From Alphaproteobacteria bacterium (lineage in GTDB: Bacteria; Pseudomonadota; Alphaproteobacteria; Micavibrionales; Micavibrionaceae), in the NCBI GenBank assembly GCA_030432025.1, contig JAUIIA010000003.1:248001-312000 (forward strand): DNA of 64,000 nucleotides. Reading direction: 5' to 3'. A program made the position numbers and the translations under genes. The notes under the pieces were generated by a model. That model searched no databases. It was not told the DNA's origin and saw only the letters and a list, made by a program, of their open reading frames with translations. This document shows positions 15,230-25,115 of the stretch, piece by piece (position 1 is the first letter of the stretch; each line of letters opens with the position of its first letter).

Positions 15230-15702
15230 GGTGTTTCTCCCGGTTTAACGACTTTGACCATAATATCGCGGCGGTTATCATCACCGAAATACAGCGTCAT
15301 CGGAAATTCAGCACCGACTTCTAACGGGGCTTTGAGATCAAACAGCATAATATGGTGGCCCATCGGTTCCAATGTCAGTGTCTCGTCATTATTCAGCTCA
15401 TAATGCTCGACTTCACGCATCATCATAACATCGCCGTCCATTATGTGAGTGTGCAATTCGACACGCTCGGCCACATCTGTTTCCGCTTTGGTCAAAAACA
15501 TCGGTGTCGCCTCGTAATCTTCCGGCTGATCCAGTTCGAACTGGTCTTCACGGTGAATAGACATGAAAACAGCCGCGTTTTTCTGCACGGATGTGGTTCC
15601 ATAGGCATAGGGAGCTTCAATCGTCAGTGAATTTTTTGTCTTGGCTGTGGCAAAATTGATGCCCACCAAGAACACGCCCAGAATCATCAAGATGCGTTTC
15701 AT
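15226..15702 (-). CDS. PCu(A)C-family periplasmic copper chaperone
   Basis: A 158-residue protein with signal peptide (1-20). The PCu(A)C domain shows the Cu(I) ligand pattern: 'VELHTHIMDGDVMMM' (His84/86, Met88, Met93-95) and 'LEPMGHHIMLFDL' (His116/117, Met119). Such proteins deliver copper to the Cu_A site of cytochrome oxidase or hold periplasmic copper. It overlaps aroQ by 4 nt and lies beside two DsbA-like genes, suggesting a periplasmic copper/thiol group. AAAGG precedes the ATG. Confidence 0.85.
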   Translation of the reverse strand: MKRILMILGVFLVGINFATAKTKNSLTIEAPYAYGTTSVQKNAAVFMSIHREDQFELDQPEDYEATPMFLTKAETDVAERVELHTHIMDGDVMMMREVEHYELNNDETLTLEPMGHHIMLFDLKAPLEVGAEFPMTLYFGDDNRRDIMVKVVKPGETP

Positions 15703-15738
15703 AGTTCGTAACCTTTAAATATTTAGTCTTGGGAGTAT

Positions 15739-16359
15739 TTATAGCGTTCTGGCGCGGTCAAACAAGTCTTGTAGTAAAGTACTGGATGGCAGCGGGCCGT
15801 TCACATGCACGATCATTTTTCCGTTCACCAGCAGGGCGGGGAGTATCTGACCGTTTAGACTGGTCAGGTTATCGACATTATCCTGAATTTGGTTGCGCAC
15901 TTGCTCGCTGTTCATGTCTTGCTCAAGACGAACACTGTCCAGCTCATGTTCTAACGAGAAGTTCGAGATAAAATTTTGGTCAACGACGCGGTATTCCTCC
16001 ATCAAGGAATTATGGGCTTCCCTCATTTTACCTTGCATAGCGGCGGCGTAAACCAGCTTGGCTGCATTGGCACTTGGGTCGTCTAAGCCTTTCGGGGAAA
16101 TAGGGCGCGGTATGAATTTAACATTACTGTCATCCTGTATCGCCTTGCTCAAAAGAGGGTGAAGGTTACGGCAGGGCTGACAGTTATAGTCGAGATATTC
16201 AACGACAATGAGATCCGTATCACCGTTTTCCGGCGCAATTATTTGGCTCTCTTCTGCACTTTGTGCATATGACAGCGCCAGACCGATCCTGGCGCTATCG
16301 AAAATAAGATAGCCGCTCAGCAAAATAACAATTGCGAGAAAAAGTCGGTAAAGTATCAA
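15739..16359 (-). CDS. DsbA-family thiol-disulfide oxidoreductase, membrane-anchored (CQPC)
   Basis: A 206-residue thioredoxin-fold protein with one N-terminal hydrophobic segment (about 3-20) and no obvious cleavage site, so it may stay membrane-anchored in the periplasm. The active site is 'EYLDYNCQPCRNLHPLL' (Cys60, Cys63). The helical insert and 'LNGQILPALLVNGKMI' with the cis-Pro segment follow DsbA/ScsC. The start is TTG 16359 with GGTGG 6 nt upstream; there is no ATG before the active site. It follows the next DsbA-like gene after 3 bp, so the two are translationally linked. It is smaller and lacks the N-terminal helical domain of its neighbour. Confidence 0.85.
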   Translation of the reverse strand: MILYRLFLAIVILLSGYLIFDSARIGLALSYAQSAEESQIIAPENGDTDLIVVEYLDYNCQPCRNLHPLLSKAIQDDSNVKFIPRPISPKGLDDPSANAAKLVYAAAMQGKMREAHNSLMEEYRVVDQNFISNFSLEHELDSVRLEQDMNSEQVRNQIQDNVDNLTSLNGQILPALLVNGKMIVHVNGPLPSSTLLQDLFDRARTL

Positions 16360-16362
16360 GGC

Positions 16363-17133
16363 TTAACCACCATCAGAGTCGTTTTTACGGGCATCTGCGA
16401 TTGCGCCTTTAAGACCGTCTTCGCCGATATATCCGGGAATGAACTTGTCACCAACGATGAAAGCAGGCGTGCCGGTTACTCCGATTTCACGGCCGACTTT
16501 AGTCACCATATCCAGTTCTTTGTCGATTTCACCGCTATCGATAGCGGCTTTGGCTTTATCGACATCCAGACCGACTTTTTCGCCCAATTTTTTCAAATTG
16601 TCTTCGTCCTTGGGACCGCGATGTTCCATCAAAGCGACGTGATAATCAAAATATTTACCCTGCTTGTGCGCAGCGAGAGCCCACTGGGCAGCCGTTTTTG
16701 ATGTCGGGCCGAGGATAGGCATTTCCTTGAATACGAAACGTACATTCGGGTCGGCTTCGGAGATTTTTTGAATATCGGGAAGTGCTCGTTTGCAGTAACC
16801 GCAATTGTAATCAAAGAATTCGACAACTGTGACATCCGCGTCCGGGTTACCGATAGACGGTGCATCCGCGCGTGTCAGATATTCTCTGTTATCGATAATT
16901 TTCTCTTCGGCTTGTTTCTGCTCGCGCTCGGCTTCTTGTGAGCGGTAGGCTTCGATAGCTTCGATAACGATTTCGGGGTTTTCTTTCAGATATTCCTGAA
17001 TGACTTTGCCAATCTCTTCTTTTTGAGCAGCGTCAAATGCGTCTTCCGCATGGGCCTGCATTGCCGATAGGCCTGCCACACACGTAATCAGCGCAGTACC
17101 GAGTAAAATCTTGTTTTTGAAAGGACTTGTCAT
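16363..17133 (-). CDS. DsbA-family (ScsC-like) thiol-disulfide oxidoreductase (CGYC)
   Basis: A 256-residue periplasmic protein. The signal peptide is at 1-29. A helical segment (about 35-80, 'GKVIQEYLKENPEIVIEAIEAY') matches the N-terminal oligomerisation region of ScsC-like proteins. The thioredoxin/DsbA domain has active site 'FFDYNCGYCKRALPDI' (Cys111, Cys114) and the cis-Pro loop 'IGVTGTPAFIVGD'. ScsC-type proteins are disulfide isomerases or copper-binding oxidoreductases. It is first of a two-gene run with the CQPC protein. GGGAG stands 7 nt before the ATG. Confidence 0.9.
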   Translation of the reverse strand: MTSPFKNKILLGTALITCVAGLSAMQAHAEDAFDAAQKEEIGKVIQEYLKENPEIVIEAIEAYRSQEAEREQKQAEEKIIDNREYLTRADAPSIGNPDADVTVVEFFDYNCGYCKRALPDIQKISEADPNVRFVFKEMPILGPTSKTAAQWALAAHKQGKYFDYHVALMEHRGPKDEDNLKKLGEKVGLDVDKAKAAIDSGEIDKELDMVTKVGREIGVTGTPAFIVGDKFIPGYIGEDGLKGAIADARKNDSDGG

Positions 17134-17246
17134 TCATATTCTCCCGTTTTCAAGTCGTTGGGGGCTCTTGATTCATAGTAGCCCATATCACGTTGCGATA
17201 AAGTAAATTCGTTCAAAATACCCAAAAGTTACGTAGAAAAGCCAAA

Positions 17247-18629
17247 TTACAGCTGTTCCAAGTTATTGATATGGTTCAAAATATCCTTGGCTTTGATCCA
17301 TTCTCTGCTGCCTGTATCGAACCCTGAGAGCGCAGCTTCGGCTTGCGCCCTGGCATAGGGCAGGCGGCGCTGTAACACAGCTTCTTCGGCCAAATGCAGT
17401 TTCGCGAGGCTTTCATGCCCTAAACGTCCATGCGCGGTCGCAAGTAATCTATGTACGCGGGTTGAGTTCGGTTCCTTGATCACGGCGCGGTCCAGATGCT
17501 CGATCGCTTCTTGTAAAACGTCTTGTCCTTCGCTGCTTTCCATCAATGCATGGGCCAGAGCGATGCGGATCAGCGCCGCATCGGGCAAAAGCTGTACAGA
17601 TTGCTGATAATAAGGAATGGCTTCGCGTACGCGGCCGAAATCAACCAGCATCTGGCCTTTTAGCTCCAGATAATACGGATTGTTCTGTTCGGTCTCTATC
17701 AAAGCATCAATGCGGCGCAAAGCGGTTGGAATATCGTTGAGGCGATAGGCGGCAATGGCGCGCGCATATTGCGCGGGGATCGAAGTATCACTGTCGGGAT
17801 AAAGCGAGCCGACGCGTTCCGGGTTGGTAAACCCCTCCAGCTTGGCTTTGATCATCGCATGCTGTCTTATCCAACGCTGCGGTAACGGCTTGTCTTTATA
17901 CGGGCTTTTGGCAATCAAGGTATCGACGGCTTCGATCCTTTTCACGGTCAGCGGGTGGGTGCGGACATATTCGCTTTGCTGACTGGCGGGTAGCAACTCC
18001 TGACCACTCAGTTTTTCCAGAAATGATGAAAGACCGGACGGGTTCATACCCGCCTCGTCCATATATTTATAAGCAGCCTGATCGGCGCTGGATTCATTAA
18101 CGCGGCTATGGGCCAGAAAACGGCGGCCAGCAATATTCTGTGATCCGCCGATAATGGCGCTGGCTGCTCCGCCTTCGCCCGTGAGTACCGCAACACCGAT
18201 ACCCAAAACCGCACCCAGAATGCTCTCGTAAGACGCACGCTCATAGGCAAGCCGTGTTGAAATCAGGTGTCCGCCCGCAATGTGACCCATTTCGTGTGCC
18301 ATAACGCCGATTACTTCACCGGGGCTTTCGCTTTTGGTGATCAGGCCCGTATAGAAAAAGATATTTGCACCACCGGCGACAAAGGCGTTGATCTGGTCAC
18401 TCTGCACCAGCACGATATTGACGTTGTTTTCCCCGATATTGGAGGCTTGCAAAAGCGGCTTGGACCACTCTGCGAAGATATTCTCGATCTCCGTATCACG
18501 TATGATCGACAGACCCTTGCTTTGCGCTTGTGTTTGATGGAATGGCAATAAAAGCGCTGCTAAAAAAGATACTGACCACAGAGTAAGCTGTATCTTTGCT
18601 TTGATGTTTGGTGTCATATGTCGCATCAT
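17247..18629 (-). CDS. M48 family metalloprotease with TPR repeats (BepA/YfgC-like)
   Basis: A 460-residue periplasmic protein. The signal peptide is at 1-37. The M48 domain has zinc motif HEMGH (His112-His116) and the third ligand Glu in 'NESSADQAAYKYMDEAGM'. From about 290 on there are TPR helices ('AQYARAIAAYRLNDI', 'NPYYLELKGQMLVDFGR', 'ALIRIALAHALMESS'). BepA degrades or helps assemble outer-membrane proteins such as LptD. Two ATGs are tandem at the start (18629, 18626), with a third at 18617; all keep the signal peptide. It is divergent from the small membrane protein gene. Confidence 0.93.
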   Translation of the reverse strand: MMRHMTPNIKAKIQLTLWSVSFLAALLLPFHQTQAQSKGLSIIRDTEIENIFAEWSKPLLQASNIGENNVNIVLVQSDQINAFVAGGANIFFYTGLITKSESPGEVIGVMAHEMGHIAGGHLISTRLAYERASYESILGAVLGIGVAVLTGEGGAASAIIGGSQNIAGRRFLAHSRVNESSADQAAYKYMDEAGMNPSGLSSFLEKLSGQELLPASQQSEYVRTHPLTVKRIEAVDTLIAKSPYKDKPLPQRWIRQHAMIKAKLEGFTNPERVGSLYPDSDTSIPAQYARAIAAYRLNDIPTALRRIDALIETEQNNPYYLELKGQMLVDFGRVREAIPYYQQSVQLLPDAALIRIALAHALMESSEGQDVLQEAIEHLDRAVIKEPNSTRVHRLLATAHGRLGHESLAKLHLAEEAVLQRRLPYARAQAEAALSGFDTGSREWIKAKDILNHINNLEQL

Positions 18630-18684
18630 AAGTTCTTATTTGGTTCAAATAAACATGCACGTCTAGTCTTTATACGTATTATTT

Positions 18685-19029
18685 ATGGGTTTCATTCTCA
18701 ATTGGATTGATCTTATTTGGTTGCCGGTCGGTGTTTTTGCTGTACATAAACAGCATAAAGCATGGGCGGCGGGGTATTTTATCAGCTGTATGATCATGCT
18801 GCGTCTGCAGACCGAGCTGATCCAGTCGACGGGGTTCAAGGACGGGTTTACAGGGTTGATTGAAATGGATGTGTTTACCCGCGGCCAGCTGACCTACACG
18901 TTTTTCTACATCCTGTATATCGGCCTCGCGATTTACTCACCGGGGACCAGGGGCACGATCTTCATGGCGGCCACAATTTCCCTGTTTTTCGCGGCTATGT
19001 TAACATCCATGGTCATTATGGCGATTTAG
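18685..19029 (+). CDS. Small integral membrane protein, unknown function
   Basis: A 114-residue protein with about three to four membrane helices: 'IDLIWLPVGVFAV', 'AAGYFISCMIMLRL', 'YTFFYILYIGLAIY' and 'FMAATISLFFAAMLTSMVIMAI'. No family was recognised. It starts 12 bp before rlmE and probably shares its transcript. No strong Shine-Dalgarno is visible. Confidence 0.7.
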   Translation: MGFILNWIDLIWLPVGVFAVHKQHKAWAAGYFISCMIMLRLQTELIQSTGFKDGFTGLIEMDVFTRGQLTYTFFYILYIGLAIYSPGTRGTIFMAATISLFFAAMLTSMVIMAI

Positions 19030-19040
19030 AAAGACCACAA

Positions 19041-19703
19041 ATGAGACGCAACAAAGCCAAAGAAAAAGTCAAAACCGCAAAAGGGCGTAAAACCGCTTCA
19101 ACCAACTGGTTAAAGCGCCAGTTGAACGACCCCTATGTCGAGAAAGCCAAAAAGGAAGGCTATCGCGGACGTGCGGCGTACAAGCTGATCGAGATGAACG
19201 AGAAACTCGATATCCTCAAAGAAGGGCAGGTGATCGTTGATCTGGGCGCTGCCCCCGGTGGCTGGTGTCAGGTCGCGACTGAAAAAGGCGCCAAAGTCGT
19301 TGCCATCGATCTGCTGGAAATGGATGAACTGGCCGATGTCGATGCCATTCAGATGGATTTCATGGATGATGATGCGCCTGATCGCCTGAAAGATATGATC
19401 CGCCAATACAATGATGACGGGCTGGCCGACTGCGTTCTGTCCGATATGGCACCGAACACGACCGGCCATAAACAAACAGATCATTTGAAAATCATGGCCG
19501 TGGTTGAGGCCGCTTACTGGTTCGCCAAGGAAGTTCTGAAGCCCGAGGGCGTGTTCATCGCAAAGGTGCGGCAAGGCGGCGCGCAAAATACGTTACTGGC
19601 GGAAATGAAGCGTGACTTTAAGACCATCAAACACATGAAACCCCCCGCCAGCCGTAAGGAATCGTCCGAGCAATATCTGATTGCGACCGGTTTTAAAGGC
19701 TAG
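19041..19703 (+). CDS. rlmE: 23S rRNA (uridine(2552)-2'-O)-methyltransferase RlmE (FtsJ/RrmJ)
   Basis: A 220-residue SAM-dependent methyltransferase that methylates U2552 in the ribosomal A-loop late in 50S assembly. The Lys/Arg-rich N-terminus binds RNA. The SAM motif is 'VDLGAAPGGWCQVA'. The K-D-K-E tetrad is visible: Lys in 'GRAAYKL', Asp in 'VLSDMAPNTTGHK', Lys in 'VFIAKVRQGG', and Glu in 'SRKESSEQYLI'. Normal length. Its TAG stop overlaps the stop of the convergent gene (CTAG). Confidence 0.96.
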   Translation: MRRNKAKEKVKTAKGRKTASTNWLKRQLNDPYVEKAKKEGYRGRAAYKLIEMNEKLDILKEGQVIVDLGAAPGGWCQVATEKGAKVVAIDLLEMDELADVDAIQMDFMDDDAPDRLKDMIRQYNDDGLADCVLSDMAPNTTGHKQTDHLKIMAVVEAAYWFAKEVLKPEGVFIAKVRQGGAQNTLLAEMKRDFKTIKHMKPPASRKESSEQYLIATGFKG

Positions 19704-20332
19704 TGTACAGGGCCAAATTCTTCAAAACGACGTACTTTTTCGATTAACGGTACTTCATCACGCGTGGAGATGATCACGGTCGGCGTATGGGCTTTCTCAT
19801 CCGCCATGGAGCTTTCTACACCCGCTTGACGCGCATTGAGCAAAACGCACATCTCGATCCCGCCCAAACGGCTCAGAACGGATTTCATCGCCCTGTATCC
19901 CGATGTATTCCGCAACGGGCCATAGCCGTCGATCATATCCGCATCATCCAGACTGTAAACTTGCGATACGGGGCCTTGCGCGCATTCCAGATCGACAATC
20001 AAAGTGCTGTCAGCCTCGGTACAATCCAGAACCGTAACATCGTAATCTGCAGCCTGCGCACCAAACTCCTTGAGAACATCCTGCTGGATACGTTCGGGCA
20101 ATATATGTTTCCACCAGTTATCGTAATCCAGCCTGATATGCGACAGGTCGGCAGTGATATGGACGAGTGGCCCGTGTCTTTCCGTCATATCTTTGATTGT
20201 GGGAATAATACCGTTCGCTATGGTCGTAAATTCATTGTCCATGGCCTGCAAAGTGCTTCTGAAAGCCCAGACTTCTTCTTCGGTGGGTTGGACGGCCTGT
20301 CGAAAGGCATCCGTATACTCAATGATACTCAT
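19700..20332 (-). CDS. Conserved-looking protein of unknown function
   Basis: This 210-residue cytoplasmic protein has no signal peptide or membrane segment, and I recognise no domain. It has a helical N-terminus ('YTDAFRQAVQPTEEEVWAFRSTLQAM') and an α/β C-terminal half with 'VVTVLD'-like strands, 'GPLRNTSGYRAMKSVLSRLGG' and 'TPTVIISTRDEVPLIEKVRRFEEF'. ATG 20332 has CAGGG 6 nt before it; a TTG at 20395 would extend it into the intergenic region. It is convergent with rlmE (shared CTAG) and divergent from guaB. Confidence 0.65.
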   Translation of the reverse strand: MSIIEYTDAFRQAVQPTEEEVWAFRSTLQAMDNEFTTIANGIIPTIKDMTERHGPLVHITADLSHIRLDYDNWWKHILPERIQQDVLKEFGAQAADYDVTVLDCTEADSTLIVDLECAQGPVSQVYSLDDADMIDGYGPLRNTSGYRAMKSVLSRLGGIEMCVLLNARQAGVESSMADEKAHTPTVIISTRDEVPLIEKVRRFEEFGPVH

Positions 20333-20398
20333 AGCGGCCCTGTTTTTCGTAAAATAAGCATTATTAGCAAAAGATTTCAAGTCTTTGTACGACAAAGC

Positions 20399-20426
20399 TT
20401 TACATCTGCAGAATTTCCGCTATAAC
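20399..20426 (+). promoter_or_regulatory. guaB promoter
   Basis: TTTACA (20399-20404), a 16-nt spacer and TATAAC (20421-20426), each 5 of 6 with consensus. The predicted start is about 35 nt before the guaB ATG. Confidence 0.65.
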
Positions 20427-20453
20427 TCTCATGCAAATTCAAACACTGGCTAG

Positions 20454-21953
<1,500 letters not shown>

Positions 21954-22652
21954 TCAAGGCTTACAAGACGAAGCTAAAGGCTCTGAATTAAATGGTTTAG
22001 AGCTGCTTATGACATTCAAGTATAGTCTGTGAATGGTTTTAGCTTGGCTTTTGTTGCCCTCTCTCCGTTCCAAGGTCGCTAAATTTTTTAAAGCCAGGTC
22101 ATGCCCAGTCATGGCAGCTTTGCAGTACCAATATCGTGCTTTATTGAAATCTCGGCCGAGTTTGCTGTTTCTGCCATCAAAATACCATTTGCCTAGAGAG
22201 TTTTGTGCGTTAGGCCAGCCTGTTTTTGCGGCCTTTAATAGTTGTTTTTCGACTAGCTCGTACTTGCCCATTTTTTTATAGAGCAGCCCTAAGTTATGTG
22301 ATGAGCTAACAATTCCCTGTGCATCGGCTTTTTTGTACCAATATTCAGCCTTCTCAAAATCATAATTGCCTTCGTTTTCGGGATGAAAATCATACCACCA
22401 ACCCAGAGTATTCTGAGCTTCTGCGTGACCATGTTCGCCAGCGTCAATCATATAGGAAATCGCTTGATCGCGGGTTTCTCTGTCGCTGAAATAATAATTA
22501 GCAAGCTCGAATTCCGCAGGCGAATAGTCAAAAAAAGCTAGTGCTTTTAGCGTAGTAATATGCGTTTTTTCTGCTTGAAATGTTATCAGGAGTACCAGAG
22601 CTGCACAGCAAGCGATTACTACAGCTGAAAAAATATTATTGAGATTTAACAA
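21954..22652 (-). CDS. Sel1-like repeat (TPR-type) protein with N-terminal membrane anchor
   Basis: A 232-residue protein with an N-terminal hydrophobic helix (8-26). Sel1 repeats follow, for example 'GHAEAQNTLGWWYDFHPEN', 'GIVSSSHNLGLLYKKMGKYE', 'GWPNAQNSLGKWYFDGRN' and 'KARYWYCKAAMTGHDLALKNLA'. Sel1 proteins are protein-interaction scaffolds, often exported. The only upstream start is TTG 22652, so the N-terminus is uncertain. Base composition is visibly more AT-rich than its neighbours guaB and the epimerase, hinting at transfer. The stop abuts the guaB stop. Confidence 0.75.
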   Translation of the reverse strand: MLNLNNIFSAVVIACCAALVLLITFQAEKTHITTLKALAFFDYSPAEFELANYYFSDRETRDQAISYMIDAGEHGHAEAQNTLGWWYDFHPENEGNYDFEKAEYWYKKADAQGIVSSSHNLGLLYKKMGKYELVEKQLLKAAKTGWPNAQNSLGKWYFDGRNSKLGRDFNKARYWYCKAAMTGHDLALKNLATLERREGNKSQAKTIHRLYLNVISSSKPFNSEPLASSCKP

Positions 22653-22746
22653 ATCGTGCAGGCCTTTGGTTGGGTTTTAGCTAGCAGACGATATCTTGCC
22701 ATGATTTCAGTATTTATCAATTTGTTAGAGCCAATTTAACATAAGC

Positions 22747-22775
22747 TTGCATTTTTCATAACGCAATGTTATAAC
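22747..22775 (+). promoter_or_regulatory. Promoter of the epimerase gene
   Basis: TTGCAT (22747-22752), a 17-nt spacer and TATAAC (22770-22775). The ATG is at 22811, with CAGG just before it. Confidence 0.6.
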
Positions 22776-22810
22776 ACCCGCCTCTAATACAAAAAAGAGC
22801 AGGTGCAGGC

Positions 22811-23695
22811 ATGGCCAACGTTACGGTCATCGGTAAAAACAGCAATTTGGCGCAGTTTCTGGCGAAGAAGCCCGAAACGGCGGATTGGCTGTTTCTTTCC
22901 CACGAAGATGTGAAGACCCGCGAGGCTGAAATCCGCGCCAGTGATGTGGTCATCAATTTTGCTGTACACCCTGATGTTGTCGCCAAAGGCGAAGTCACCC
23001 CCGAAACCGATCTGGATTCCCAAATTGCCGAAATGCTGGCCGATACGCCCGCACATTTCATTATGGCCAGCTCCCGCAAAGTGTATGGCGAGCATCCTGA
23101 ACAGCCTGAAATTACAGTTGAAAGCGCACTTAGCCCCGAAGATCCATATGGCGCGGCTAAAAAGCAAATTGAGGAAAACGTTGCGGCGCGTATGCCCGCC
23201 GATCGTTTAACGGTCTTGCGCCTGACCAACATTGTTGGTTGGAACCATAAGGACCTCTCACAAAAAGGGTTCGCGGGGCATGTTTTTAATGAGCTATGCA
23301 CCAAAGGCGGCATGGTCGAACTTGAATACGACCCTGATTGTCTGCGTGACTTCCTGCCGCAGGAAAAATTCTGTGAGGTTATGATTGCGCTGGCCGAAGA
23401 CCCGAAAAGCGGCACATTCAATCTTGGTTCAAATCGCCCACTCATGATCGGCACGCTGGTGACTGCATGGGCGAAAGGCTACGGTGATGAAGGCATGATG
23501 CTTATCGACCGCCAGCAGGAACGTTACCCTGACGTTTACCTAAGAAGTGATGAAATCTACGCGCAAACAGGCGTTGAAGCGCTTAGTGAAGATGAGCTTA
23601 TTAATACATTGCGCGCCGATGGACAGGCTTTGCGTGAATGGCATTCCCCGCCGCATTCCGGCCATGACGAAATCGAAGTCTGGGGCATGCGCTAG
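22811..23695 (+). CDS. NAD-dependent epimerase/dehydratase family protein
   Basis: A 294-residue extended short-chain dehydrogenase/reductase. The N-terminus has 'VTVIGKNSNLAQFL', a variant of the nucleotide-binding GxxGxxG. 'VVINFAVHP' follows, then 'IMASSRKVYGE' with the catalytic Ser region, the active-site YGAAK (Tyr-x3-Lys), and 'LRLTNIVGW'. The C-terminal half resembles sugar-nucleotide epimerases ('LRDFLPQEKFCEVMIALAE', 'FNLGSN'). The substrate is probably a nucleotide sugar, but this cannot be decided. It is monocistronic by spacing, with its own promoter. Confidence 0.85.
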   Translation: MANVTVIGKNSNLAQFLAKKPETADWLFLSHEDVKTREAEIRASDVVINFAVHPDVVAKGEVTPETDLDSQIAEMLADTPAHFIMASSRKVYGEHPEQPEITVESALSPEDPYGAAKKQIEENVAARMPADRLTVLRLTNIVGWNHKDLSQKGFAGHVFNELCTKGGMVELEYDPDCLRDFLPQEKFCEVMIALAEDPKSGTFNLGSNRPLMIGTLVTAWAKGYGDEGMMLIDRQQERYPDVYLRSDEIYAQTGVEALSEDELINTLRADGQALREWHSPPHSGHDEIEVWGMR

Positions 23696-23774
23696 GCATC
23701 CCGCACGCCATCTCTTTTTATTAGCTAATATTCACGGTCTCTGATAGTGTCGCGGCGAATTTAGAGGATAACCG

Positions 23775-25064
23775 ATGAAACCCGCATCCCGCATTGAAGC
23801 CACAATAGAAGTTCTGACCCGCATTCAGGACCAAACCCGCGTTCCTATGGACAGCGTGGTTGGTGATTATATGCGCCAACGTCGTTATATCGGTGCAAAA
23901 GACCGTAAGGAAATCGCCGAGCGTGTCTATGACATGACCCGTGCGCATGCCCGTTTGGGCTGGTGGCTGGATAAGGTGGGAGCACAGGACACACCGCGTG
24001 AGCGTGTAATTGCATGGCTGGCGCTGGGGGAGCAAATCGATGCCGCCCGTGCCAAAACACTGTTTGATGGTTCCAAATACGCCCCTGAAGCGCTAAATGA
24101 CAAAGAAGCCAAGCGTTTTGGTCATCTTGAGGGCCGTTCTTTCGATCATCCCGATATGCCGACCGAGATAAAGCTTGAATGTCCCCCTGAATATGCGGAC
24201 AGCCTGAAATCTTATTTCGGCGCGGCTTTCGAGGCGGAAATGGCCGCCATGATGGAGCCGGCCACTCTGGACTTGCGCGTGAACACATTTGTTCTGACCC
24301 GTGAAGAAGCGATGGAGTCCCTTAAAAAGGACGGCGTAAAGACCGAAACAACACCGCACTCCCCTTGGGGCTTACGTTGTGCGCACAAGGCATATCTGGC
24401 GAAAACAAAGGCCCTGACTAAAGGCCATGTCTCCATTCAGGATGAAGGCTCGCAGCTCATCGCCTATATGTGTGCCGCAAAGCCGGGCATGCAGGTTCTG
24501 GATTATTGCGCAGGCGCGGGCGGCAAGACATTGGCACTGGCCGCAATGATGAAGCGCAAAGGCCGTATTGTTGCCATGGATAACGATGAAAAGCGCCTGA
24601 TGAAGGGTAAGCAGCGATATAAGAAATCCGGCCTTGCCGATATTATCGAAGCCCGTCCGATTGATGATAAGGGCCGTAAATGGCTCAAACGTCAGAAGGG
24701 CAAGTTCGATGTTGTCCTCACTGATGTCCCGTGCAGCGGAACCGGCACATGGCGCCGTAACCCCGATATGCGCTGGCATACATATGGTCCTGAACTGGCC
24801 GAGCTGATTGAAATTCAAAAAGATATTCTCGAACGTGCATCGAAGATGGTGAAGCCCGAAGGGCGCTTGGTTTACGCGACATGCTCGCTTTTGCCCGAAG
24901 AAAACGAAAACCAAATCGAAGCGTTCCTGCAAGCGAACCCCGACTTCGAAGTGGTGCCGACACCGGAAGAGCTCGGCACGCCATATATGCGTCTCACCCC
25001 GCACCGTCACAACACTGACGGGTTTTTCGCGGCTACCCTTCAAAGGAAGGCTGACTTGTCTTAA
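23775..25064 (+). CDS. RsmB/NOP2-family rRNA m5C methyltransferase
   Basis: A 429-residue SAM-dependent RNA:cytosine-C5 methyltransferase. Residues 1-110 resemble the NusB-like helical domain of RsmB. The catalytic domain has 'VQDEGSQLIAYMCAAKPGMQVLDYCAGAGGKTLALA' in two parts (substrate motif and SAM motif I). The two catalytic cysteines lie in 'DVPCSGTGTWRRNPD' and 'YATCSLLPEENENQI'. AGAGGA precedes the ATG. Alphaproteobacteria often carry several such paralogues, so the exact cytosine target is not certain. Confidence 0.9.
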   Translation: MKPASRIEATIEVLTRIQDQTRVPMDSVVGDYMRQRRYIGAKDRKEIAERVYDMTRAHARLGWWLDKVGAQDTPRERVIAWLALGEQIDAARAKTLFDGSKYAPEALNDKEAKRFGHLEGRSFDHPDMPTEIKLECPPEYADSLKSYFGAAFEAEMAAMMEPATLDLRVNTFVLTREEAMESLKKDGVKTETTPHSPWGLRCAHKAYLAKTKALTKGHVSIQDEGSQLIAYMCAAKPGMQVLDYCAGAGGKTLALAAMMKRKGRIVAMDNDEKRLMKGKQRYKKSGLADIIEARPIDDKGRKWLKRQKGKFDVVLTDVPCSGTGTWRRNPDMRWHTYGPELAELIEIQKDILERASKMVKPEGRLVYATCSLLPEENENQIEAFLQANPDFEVVPTPEELGTPYMRLTPHRHNTDGFFAATLQRKADLS

Positions 25065-25115
25065 ACTGCTGGCGGCATACTTGAATGCCTGAACCAACAG
25101 GAGAGAGACCGTCAC

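Noticed and set aside
22756-23454. A 232-codon minus-strand frame opposite the epimerase gene
   Set aside because: It is a shadow of the epimerase reading frame, Ser-rich and without recognisable features.
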